From positions 1 through 5,544 of the forward strand of contig CAMBTF010000134.1 in NCBI GenBank assembly GCA_945870545.1: 5,544 nt of DNA, read 5' to 3'. The notes beneath the pieces were generated by a model. That model worked only from the letters and a program-made list of their open reading frames with translations, made no database searches and was not told where the DNA came from. This DNA comes from Akkermansia muciniphila (GTDB taxonomy: Bacteria > Verrucomicrobiota > Verrucomicrobiia > Verrucomicrobiales > Akkermansiaceae). A program made the position numbers and the translations under genes. Positions 1 through 5,544 of the stretch are shown one piece after another. Every line of letters starts with the position of its first letter. The stretch's first letter is position 1.

Positions 1-1
1 C

Positions 2-2911
2 GTGCCCGCCGCCGCTTCCGCGAAAGAGGGCGCGGTGTTTCCCGTTTCGCCGACCCACACCGGCCTCCATTTCCTGACCGTGAAAGGTAAGGATGCCGAG
101 GGCCGGGAGTTCGCCACGGTCACGCGATTCCATGTTTACGGAGCCGACGAATACCCGTGGGAATATGAGGACGGCATCCGCATCAAGCTGGTTTCCGAGA
201 AAAAATCCTACAAGCCCGGCGATACCGCCCGCGTGCTCGTGCTCTCGCCCATCGAGGGCACGGCTCTCGTCACCGTGGAGCGTGAGAAGGTCATCAGTTC
301 CTACATGACAGAAATCCGCGCGGACAATCCCGTCATCGAAATTCCGCTGACCGACGACCACGCCCCCAACGCCTACGTTTCCATCCTCATCGTGAAAGGC
401 TCCGCCGAATCCGCGCGCGAGATCAAGGAGCCGCAGCTCCGCCTCGGCTATTGCGAGCTGCTCGTCGAGAACCAGCGCGAGCGCCTCGAAGTCGCCATTT
501 CCGAACCTGCCGAAAGCTACCGCCCCGGCACCGATTGCACTCTAACAGGCACGGTGAAAACCGCCGACGGCAAGCCTGCCGCCGGAGCGGAGGTGACCCT
601 CTACGCGGTGGACGAAGGCACGCTCGCCGTGATGGGTTACGATACACCCGATCCCATGGCGTTCTTCTACGATCCCCGCCAGCTCTCCGTGAAAGCGGGC
701 ACTTCCTTCCACAGCTTCATCACCGAGAACGGGGAATATCGCTCCTTCCACAACAAGGGCTTCTTCATCGGTGGCGGCGGCGATCTCAACAAACTCGCCG
801 ACCTGTTCCGGAAAAACTTCGACCCCTGCGCGGCATGGGCACCCACTCTTCTAACAGGTGCCGATGGGAAATTCGCATACTCCTTCACCTTGCCCGAAAC
901 ACTCACCCGATACCGCGTGATCGCCATCGCCCACCACGGCGGTGCGAACTTCGGCCACTCCGAATCCGCCGTGCTCGTGAAAAAACCACTGATGCTGGAG
1001 CCGAAGCTGCCCCGCTTCGCCCACCAGGGCGATCTTCTCAATACGCAGGTCATGGTGCAGAACGCGTCCGGCCGGGCGGCGACATGGCAAGTCACCTGCG
1101 CCATCGAGGGCGGTGAGGGCACTCCGATCGCCAGCTTCGTAGGCTCTCACCAGCAGAGCCTCACGCTCGCCGCCGGTGAATCCGTGACTCTCGTTTTCCC
1201 CATCCGTATCGACAACACCGGCGAGGTCGCCGTCTCCTACAGCGCGCAGCCGCTATCCCTCCCCGATGGCGAGCTCACTCCCGAGCTTTCCACTTCTCTC
1301 TCGGATGGCGTGCGCGAAACCTTCGTCTCCCATTTCCCGATGCCGCTCCTGCGTCAGGTGAAAGCGGTGCGCCTCACTGCCGGATCGAACACGGATCTGC
1401 GCGGCCTGCTTTCCAAGGAACTCGCCACCGCCACCGGCAGCATTGTGCTGGAGTTCGCCACCTCGCCGCTCGTCGAAATTTCATCGTCGGTCGATTACCT
1501 GCTCCAATATCCCTACGGTTGCGCGGAGCAAACGAGTTCCTCGCTGATGCCATGGCTCGCGGTGAAAAATCTGCGCCTCTACGTCCCCGCCTTCGCGAAA
1601 AAATCCGATAAGGAAGTGACGAACGCGATCAACGCCGGTGTCGCCCGCCTGCTCTCCATGCAGCGCCCGAACGGCTCCTTCACCTACTGGCCGGGTGCTC
1701 AGGAAACGAACGAATGGGTCACGCCCTACGCCGGATTGGTGCTCACGCTCGCCTCGCAAAACGGCGGCAACGTGCCTCCCTCCGCGCTGGAAACCCTTTC
1801 CCAATACCTCATCGAATCCCTGCGCGGTGCCAGCACCGCAAAATCCTCCGGCGATCTGGAGAACCACGCCCGCTCGCTCTACACGCTCGCCCTCCTCGGC
1901 AAAGCCCAGCCACCTTACCACGCGCTGATGACGGAAAAACTACCCGCCATGAGCAACAGCGCCCGCGCGCTCCTAGCCGCCGCCATGGCCGTCGGTTCCG
2001 AAGGCCGACCCAAGGTGCTCGCCGTCGCAAACGACATTCTCAAATCCAAGGTTTCCTACAAGCCCCTCGAAGGCGATTACTGGTCGCCCGGAAACGCCGG
2101 TATCGCCGCCGAGCTGATTGCCCGCATCGCCATCGATCCGAAATCCAAGGAAACCCACGCAACCCTCGACAAGCTCCTCAACGACCGCAACCCCTACGGC
2201 CACTGGCGCAACACCTGGGCGAACGGCTGGAGCATACTCGCCGTCTCTCAATACGCCGCGCAACAATCGCTGTCCGCCGAACCCGTGAAACTCGTCATCG
2301 AAACGAAAGCTGGCACCGAGGAAATCACGCTCACCAAGGATCAGCCCACCGCCGCGTTTTCCCTGCCGCTCGATCCTGCGGGAGGGATGAAACTTTCCTG
2401 CTCCGCGTCCGCCTTCCTGCGGATGAAGGTTTCCGGAAAACCCGCCATCGCACCGATGGCTGCCGTCGCCAACAACGGACTCTCCATCGACCGCTTCTAC
2501 GAGAAAGTCCTGCCCAGCGGCCAGACCGAGGTTCTCACCCAGCCCGCCCTCGGCGATCTGATCCGCGTCACCCTCCGCGTCACCTTGCCAAACGATGATA
2601 CCCGCTACCTTGTCGTCGATGATCCGCTGCCCGCCAGCTTCGAGGCGGTGAACTCGGACTTCGCCTCACAGGCCGGCGGCCAGTCCATCCGCACCAGCGA
2701 GAACGATTGGAACATCTCCCACTCCGAGCTCCGCTCCGACCGCGCCGTGTTCTTCATGGATCACGTTTACCGCAAGGGCACCTACAAGCTCACCTACCTC
2801 GCCCGCTGCACCGTCGGTGGCGAGGTCAACATCCCGCCCGCCAAGGTCGAGTCCATGTACGACCCCGAAAACTTCGCCCTTTCCGCCACACAGAAATTCT
2901 CCTCAAAGTGA
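2..2911 (+). CDS. Bacterial alpha-2-macroglobulin (COG2373/YfhM type), 3' part, start outside window
   Basis: This is the C-terminal 969 residues of a large envelope protein that should trap proteases: a protease cuts the bait region and is then bound covalently through a Cys-Gln thioester. Residue numbers count from base 2. Residues 1-165 are beta-rich macroglobulin-like repeats (SYKPGDTARVLV at 69-80). Residues 166-210 carry another such domain ending in the family motif VDEGTL (203-208). Residues about 220-275 are the likely bait region, with a Gly-rich turn at 257-260. Residues 279-345 match the A2M domain (WAPTLLTGADGKF). The thioester motif YGCAEQ has Cys507 and Gln510, followed by the helical thioester domain (NGSFTYWPG at 557-565) to about 750. 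The C-terminal beta domain is about 825-969. About 460 residues follow the thioester, as I recall for E. coli YfhM (about 1650 aa), so roughly 650-700 N-terminal residues, including the signal or lipobox, are missing. The frame is already open at base 2, so the GTG there is not taken as the start. The usual partner pbpC does not follow it. The family call is firm; the protease-trap role is inferred from the family. Confidence 0.93.
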   Translation: MPAAASAKEGAVFPVSPTHTGLHFLTVKGKDAEGREFATVTRFHVYGADEYPWEYEDGIRIKLVSEKKSYKPGDTARVLVLSPIEGTALVTVEREKVISSYMTEIRADNPVIEIPLTDDHAPNAYVSILIVKGSAESAREIKEPQLRLGYCELLVENQRERLEVAISEPAESYRPGTDCTLTGTVKTADGKPAAGAEVTLYAVDEGTLAVMGYDTPDPMAFFYDPRQLSVKAGTSFHSFITENGEYRSFHNKGFFIGGGGDLNKLADLFRKNFDPCAAWAPTLLTGADGKFAYSFTLPETLTRYRVIAIAHHGGANFGHSESAVLVKKPLMLEPKLPRFAHQGDLLNTQVMVQNASGRAATWQVTCAIEGGEGTPIASFVGSHQQSLTLAAGESVTLVFPIRIDNTGEVAVSYSAQPLSLPDGELTPELSTSLSDGVRETFVSHFPMPLLRQVKAVRLTAGSNTDLRGLLSKELATATGSIVLEFATSPLVEISSSVDYLLQYPYGCAEQTSSSLMPWLAVKNLRLYVPAFAKKSDKEVTNAINAGVARLLSMQRPNGSFTYWPGAQETNEWVTPYAGLVLTLASQNGGNVPPSALETLSQYLIESLRGASTAKSSGDLENHARSLYTLALLGKAQPPYHALMTEKLPAMSNSARALLAAAMAVGSEGRPKVLAVANDILKSKVSYKPLEGDYWSPGNAGIAAELIARIAIDPKSKETHATLDKLLNDRNPYGHWRNTWANGWSILAVSQYAAQQSLSAEPVKLVIETKAGTEEITLTKDQPTAAFSLPLDPAGGMKLSCSASAFLRMKVSGKPAIAPMAAVANNGLSIDRFYEKVLPSGQTEVLTQPALGDLIRVTLRVTLPNDDTRYLVVDDPLPASFEAVNSDFASQAGGQSIRTSENDWNISHSELRSDRAVFFMDHVYRKGTYKLTYLARCTVGGEVNIPPAKVESMYDPENFALSATQKFSSK

Positions 2912-2925
2912 AACGGGGCGCCCAA

Positions 2926-2949
2926 GCTATCTCGCATAGCGGATTTTTT
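2926..2949 (+). terminator. Weak hairpin plus T6 after the macroglobulin stop
   Basis: A 5-bp stem GCTAT/ATAGC with loop CTCGC lies 14 bases after the TGA and is followed by GGA and six T. The stem is short and AT-containing, so it may be a weak early terminator or chance. The stronger hairpin at 3060-3086 is the better candidate. Confidence 0.3.
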
Positions 2950-3059
2950 GCGTCTGTTTTCACGCAGAAAACATAATTGGGTTCATCGTGATCATGTGAC
3001 GTTTCTCACGTCCGGCGGCTCTCACACTCATTTTCATTCCTGCGGAGGCAGCAGATATC

Positions 3060-3086
3060 CGGTCAAGGCCTCTTGACCGTTTTGTT
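3060..3086 (+). terminator. Rho-independent terminator for the macroglobulin transcript
   Basis: An 8-bp perfect stem, CGGTCAAG (3060-3067) with CTTGACCG (3072-3079), closes a four-base loop GCCT and is followed at once by TTTTGTT. This is a textbook intrinsic terminator on the + strand, about 150 bases past the macroglobulin stop. Read on the other strand the hairpin is preceded by an A-rich run but not followed by T, so it should act in one direction only. It would keep macroglobulin transcription from running antisense into the convergent antiporter gene. Confidence 0.75.
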
Positions 3087-3107
3087 AGATGGGAACGTCG
3101 CGGCATC

Positions 3108-3131
3108 CACCCCTCAATCATCGGCGGGGTG
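3108..3131 (-). terminator. Inverted repeat just after the antiporter stop, possible T-less terminator
   Basis: CACCCC (3108-3113) and GGGGTG (3126-3131) form a perfect 6-bp GC-rich stem with a 12-base loop, starting 9 bases after the antiporter stop on the minus strand. No T-run follows it on that strand, so it is not a classical intrinsic terminator. It could pause polymerase or protect the 3' end. No better terminator for this gene is visible in the 228-base gap. Confidence 0.3.
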
Positions 3132-3139
3132 AGCTGCGT

Positions 3140-4768
3140 TCACTGGCCGGGAGTAGCCTCCTCATGAACAGCGGGCACTGTGGGAAGCTCCTCCTTCGCC
3201 GGGCCGTTCGGCAAGATGATGAAGCAAAGGTAGACGATGATGGTTGGAAGCAGCGCACCGAGGAACAGATAAAGCGGCGATACACCGTCCTTAAAGAACC
3301 GCGATAGGATGCTCTGCCCGGCCGGGTTCGGTGCGTTGGCGATGACCGTGAGGCCTCCGCCCGTCACCGCTCCCGCCACCACCGCGTGTTTCGCGGAAGA
3401 CGAGATTCCATCGACCTGCGAGGCGAGATAGGTGATCGCCGCGTTGTCGTTGAACGCGGTCAGGATCGTCGCGCCCAGCATCAGCGCCTGGTCGGAGAGG
3501 GTCTGGATGATCGGCGCGATCCACCATCCCTGAACGCCGCCGTGAACCACAAGACCTGCAAGGAAGAAGCCAACGAGCATAGGGCTTTTCAGGGATACCT
3601 CGTTCTGGTGATGCCGCGTCGCCATCACGAAGGCGAGGAAGAAAAGAAATCCACCTACGAAGAGAACCGGGTAGTGTGCGGTGTAAACCGTCCATCCCAG
3701 GAACGCCACGTGGACGCCACAAACCCAGGCGGGAATCGGCGTTTCGCGCTCAACCCATGAGGCCGGATGAAGTTCGCCGTCCTCGCATCCGTCCGCCTTG
3801 TCGGCGATATTGAACAGGGCTTTACGGAAGAAAATAAAATAAAGGAGGCTGGAGATCACGATGCCGACGACCGCTTTCCAGCCGAAGTGCTCCAGCATGA
3901 ACAGCGTGTCCCAGCCCCATTTCCCAGCGACCATGAGCACCGGCGGCGCGGCGAAATGTGTCAGCGTGCCGCCGACGGAAATATTCACGAAAAGCAATCC
4001 GATCGTGGCGTAGGCGAGCAAGGGTGGCGGGTTGAAGCGATAGAATTTCTTTGCCAGCAGCATGGCGCCAATGGTCATCGCGCCCGGCTCCGTGATAAAT
4101 GATCCGAGAATGGGCGCAATGATCAGCACGCTCAGCCACCACGCGGCGGGCGTGCCTTTTCCCAAGGCGGCGGCCTTCGACATCAGGGCCTCCGCGAAAC
4201 GCAGCACCGGTCGGCTCGCCGCGATCGCCATGATCACCACCACGAAAAGCGGCTCGGTGAAAACCTTGTCCTTGCTTACGTAAACCTCAAAATCATGCCA
4301 GCTGTAGAAATAGGTCGCCGCCGCCGCGAGTGCGATCACCCAGATCCCGAAAACCGCCTCCACCTCGCTGAGGAAATGGAGGATGGTCGCCTTGAAGGAA
4401 ACCTCGGGCTCACCGTCCGGGTGTGCGTCGTCGCGCGGTCCGCGCAGTTTCAGCCGCTCCTCATGTTCGTGAGCGCATTTATGGGCGAGCTTGCCAATCG
4501 GTATCGCGACAAAGGTGTGACAGATCGCGAGCAGGAATATGACGGTGGCCACCACGTTGAACGGATCCTCGGCGGCGCGCGCCTTGATTGTCTCGAACAT
4601 GCTGCCTTCCTCCTCCCCATACAGCTCAAGAGGCTTCGGGAACTTGGAGTATTGCTCCCCCCCACCTTTGAGATCCGTGTAGGCGGGTTCCGTCCCTGCG
4701 CCGGACGCGAACGCCGGAGCGATTGAGAACACAAACAGGACTAGGAGTAAGAGGATTTTTGATTTCAT
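3140..4768 (-). CDS. Putative Na+/H+ antiporter, polytopic inner-membrane protein
   Basis: A 542-residue membrane protein expected to exchange Na+ for H+ across the cytoplasmic membrane, by resemblance to the family annotated as putative Na+/H+ antiporter in the ion-transporter superfamily; cation and direction are not shown by sequence. Residues 1-21 look like a signal peptide (Lys2/Lys4, hydrophobic core, AFA before Ser22), followed by about 47 polar residues. Hydrophobic segments lie near 71-91, 127-155, 172-186, 209-239, 253-280, 298-314, 346-383, 396-420, 426-450, 460-488 and 498-520. Two similar halves carry the probable ion site: ITEPGAMTIG (225-234) with NISVGGTLTHFAAPP (262-276), and FNDNAAITYL (439-448) with GGGLTVIANAPNPAGQS (470-486). 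A His/Cys cluster (His96, Cys98, His100, His102) sits after the first helix. The ATG at 4766-4768 is chosen because it places the signal peptide correctly; no Shine-Dalgarno precedes it. It is monocistronic here, convergent with the macroglobulin and divergent from proB. No frameshift is visible. It could transport another ion. Confidence 0.85.
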   Translation of the reverse strand: MKSKILLLLVLFVFSIAPAFASGAGTEPAYTDLKGGGEQYSKFPKPLELYGEEEGSMFETIKARAAEDPFNVVATVIFLLAICHTFVAIPIGKLAHKCAHEHEERLKLRGPRDDAHPDGEPEVSFKATILHFLSEVEAVFGIWVIALAAAATYFYSWHDFEVYVSKDKVFTEPLFVVVIMAIAASRPVLRFAEALMSKAAALGKGTPAAWWLSVLIIAPILGSFITEPGAMTIGAMLLAKKFYRFNPPPLLAYATIGLLFVNISVGGTLTHFAAPPVLMVAGKWGWDTLFMLEHFGWKAVVGIVISSLLYFIFFRKALFNIADKADGCEDGELHPASWVERETPIPAWVCGVHVAFLGWTVYTAHYPVLFVGGFLFFLAFVMATRHHQNEVSLKSPMLVGFFLAGLVVHGGVQGWWIAPIIQTLSDQALMLGATILTAFNDNAAITYLASQVDGISSSAKHAVVAGAVTGGGLTVIANAPNPAGQSILSRFFKDGVSPLYLFLGALLPTIIVYLCFIILPNGPAKEELPTVPAVHEEATPGQ

Positions 4769-4836
4769 GTCTGGGCTTGGAAGAGGGGTGTTTTAGGTAT
4801 CTCCCCCGGTTTGGGCAAGGGGAAGTTCCTCGCCCC

Positions 4837-4851
4837 ATCCAAGCTTTGGAT
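4837..4851. promoter_or_regulatory. 15-bp palindrome in the divergent antiporter-proB region, candidate operator
   Basis: ATCCAA-GCT-TTGGAT has perfect 6-bp arms around a three-base centre. It lies 68 bases upstream of the antiporter ATG and 57 bases upstream of the proB ATG. Its last base is also the first base of the best proB -35 candidate (TTGGCA, 4851-4856). Position and symmetry fit a site for a dimeric regulator acting on one or both genes. No regulator gene is in the window, and a short palindrome can arise by chance. Confidence 0.35.
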
Positions 4852-4878
4852 TGGCAACTGCCACCGCTTCGGTTTATC
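4851..4878 (+). promoter_or_regulatory. Possible sigma-70-like promoter for proB
   Basis: TTGGCA (4851-4856) matches the -35 consensus at five of six positions. After a 16-base spacer comes TTTATC (4873-4878), which matches the -10 consensus at only three of six. This would start transcription near 4885 and leave a leader of about 24 bases. It is the best pair I see upstream of proB, but the -10 is weak. No comparable pair was found for the antiporter on the other strand. Confidence 0.22.
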
Positions 4879-4888
4879 CCTTTGCCCC

Positions 4889-4901
4889 CGGCGCTTCGCC
4901 G
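4889..4901 (+). other. Small GC hairpin directly upstream of the proB start codon
   Basis: CGGCG-CTT-CGCCG forms a perfect 5-bp stem with a three-base loop and ends 7 bases before the proB ATG, where a Shine-Dalgarno sequence would normally lie. No purine-rich Shine-Dalgarno is present. If it folds in the mRNA it would sit in the ribosome footprint and could limit initiation. It could also be a by-product of GC-rich sequence. Confidence 0.3.
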
Positions 4902-4908
4902 AAACCTC

Positions 4909-5544
4909 ATGTCCACAGACCTCACCATCATCAAGGCCGGCACCGGCGTGCTGACGAAAACCTCCGACGGCACGATCGACCGCGCCGCACTGGTGCATCT
5001 CGTCGCCACCATTTCCGGGCTCATCAACTCCGGCCAACGCTGCCTCTTCGTCTCCTCGGGAGCCGTCGGCTCCGGCGTTTCCGCCCTCGGCCTCAGCGAG
5101 TATCCCAAAGACATCGAGACCCGCCAGGCCTGCGCCGCCATCGGCCAGGCGCGCCTGATGAGCACTTACAGCTCCCTTTTTTCCAATTTCGATATCACCG
5201 TCGCCCAGATCCTCCTCACCGCCGAGGACATCCAGAACGAAGGCCGCGCCGCCAACCTGCTCAGCACCTTCGGTCGCCTCCTCGTCGAGCCGCGCATCCT
5301 TCCCATCATCAACGAGAACGACTCCGTAGCCATCCGCGAGCTCAGCTTCGGCGACAACGACATGCTCTCCGTCCGCGTCGCGAAACTCCTCGGCGCGAAA
5401 CGCGTCATCCTCCTCACCAGCGTCGATGGCCTGCTCGATCCCGAGACGGATGAACTCATCCCCGCCGTGGACGACATTGATGCCGTCTTTCGCCACGTCC
5501 GCGAGGACAAGGGAAAATTTTCCATGGGCGGCATGTCATCGAAA
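4909..5544 (+). CDS. proB: Glutamate 5-kinase, 5' part, truncated by window edge
   Basis: ProB phosphorylates L-glutamate with ATP to gamma-glutamyl phosphate, the first and usually feedback-controlled step of proline synthesis, in the cytoplasm. The 212 residues present are most of the amino-acid-kinase domain. In order they show KAGTGVLT (9-16, phosphate-binding Lys9), VSSGAVGSG (48-56), RQACAAIGQARLM (72-84), INENDSVA (134-141), FGDND (147-151), LTSVDGLLDP (169-178) and GGMSSK (207-212). Asp151 and Lys212 align by motif with the E. coli catalytic residues Asp150 and Lys217. The ATG at 4909 places Lys9 where the family has it, near residue 10. A TTG at 4882 is a less likely alternative. There is no Shine-Dalgarno. 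E. coli ProB is about 367 residues, so 50-150 residues are missing, and whether a C-terminal PUA domain exists cannot be told. Two motifs differ from the usual form (KxGTS is KxGTG here; GTGGM is SMGGM), consistent with a divergent but functional lineage. It is divergent from the antiporter, with 140 bases between the start codons. Confidence 0.93.
   Translation, partial: MSTDLTIIKAGTGVLTKTSDGTIDRAALVHLVATISGLINSGQRCLFVSSGAVGSGVSALGLSEYPKDIETRQACAAIGQARLMSTYSSLFSNFDITVAQILLTAEDIQNEGRAANLLSTFGRLLVEPRILPIINENDSVAIRELSFGDNDMLSVRVAKLLGAKRVILLTSVDGLLDPETDELIPAVDDIDAVFRHVREDKGKFSMGGMSSK

Noticed and set aside
541..858. The 9-mer TCTAACAGG occurs twice (541-549 and 850-858), in the same phase
   Set aside because: Both copies encode Leu-Thr-Gly. 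Chance 9-mer repeats are expected at this length, CTA and ACA codons occur elsewhere in the gene, and there is no third full copy in the window, so this does not support an uptake or recombination signal.
451..1116. 221-codon open frame on the + strand
   Set aside because: Arg-rich out-of-frame shadow of the macroglobulin coding sequence with no domain signal.
1714..2598. 294-codon open frame on the + strand inside the macroglobulin gene
   Set aside because: Its product is dominated by Arg, Pro and His with no recognisable motif, as expected of an out-of-frame reading of a GC-rich gene. The frame it overlaps has clear family motifs throughout.
2949..2966. Inverted repeat TGCGT/ACGCA in the convergent gap, considered as a minus-strand terminator
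   Set aside because: On the minus strand the stem is followed by A, not T, and on the + strand by GAAAAC, so it lacks a terminator tail on either strand.
3089..3307. Small + strand open frame of 72 codons beginning in the convergent gap
   Set aside because: Most of it is antisense to the antiporter C-terminus. It has no Shine-Dalgarno or motif, and it begins directly after the terminator.
3841..3863. AAAGGAGG followed 12 bases later by ATG on the + strand, resembling a ribosome-binding site
   Set aside because: It lies inside the antiporter gene on the opposite strand, where the A-rich tract is the complement of Phe/Leu/Tyr codons of a membrane helix. The reading frame it would start is only about 50 codons and has no motif.
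4769..4830. Search for a sigma-70 promoter for the antiporter on the minus strand
   Set aside because: The only -10-like string (TACCTA, in the reverse complement near 4795) has no TTG-containing -35 at 16-18 bases. The nearest TTGCCC is only 13 bases away.
4626..5165. 179-codon minus-strand open frame spanning the antiporter start, the intergenic gap and the proB 5' end
   Set aside because: It crosses two well-supported gene starts in another frame and has no recognisable domain.
4765..5496. 243-codon minus-strand open frame opposite proB
   Set aside because: Gly/Asp/Glu/Ala-rich low-complexity product typical of antisense frames of GC-rich genes. ProB motifs on the + strand account for the region.

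Overview
The window is GC-rich (roughly 60% by eye) bacterial chromosome with three protein genes. Two run off the ends of the window. None of the three has a clear Shine-Dalgarno sequence where one can be judged. The middle gene belongs to an ion-transporter type I associate with Verrucomicrobiota and Chlamydiae. Together these suggest a verrucomicrobial chromosome (Luteolibacter-like is a guess), but this placement is an inference and no marker gene is present to test it.

Layout. Bases 2-2911 (+) encode the C-terminal 969 residues of a bacterial alpha-2-macroglobulin (COG2373 / YfhM type) with an intact thioester motif Cys-Ala-Glu-Gln. Its start lies upstream of the window. Bases 2912-3139 are a non-coding tail-to-tail gap. 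It holds a strong rho-independent terminator (3060-3086, +), a weaker hairpin plus T-tract just after the macroglobulin stop, and a T-less inverted repeat just after the stop of the opposite gene. Bases 3140-4768 (-) encode a 542-residue polytopic membrane protein of the putative Na+/H+ antiporter family, with a cleavable-looking signal peptide. Bases 4769-4908 are a 140-bp divergent intergenic region with a 15-bp palindrome, a possible -35/-10 pair and a small GC hairpin next to the downstream start codon. Bases 4909-5544 (+) encode the first 212 residues of glutamate 5-kinase (ProB), which runs off the right edge.

How the genes fit together. The macroglobulin is probably an envelope protease trap and has no evident functional tie to the other two; it is separated from them by a terminator and opposite orientation. 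The antiporter and ProB are divergently transcribed from one short region. Both plausibly serve salt or osmotic adaptation (Na+ extrusion; proline synthesis), so shared control through the palindrome is a reasonable but untested idea. I found no mobile element, CRISPR array, tRNA, rRNA or clearly new system. The window looks like ordinary core genome with a few points worth checking.
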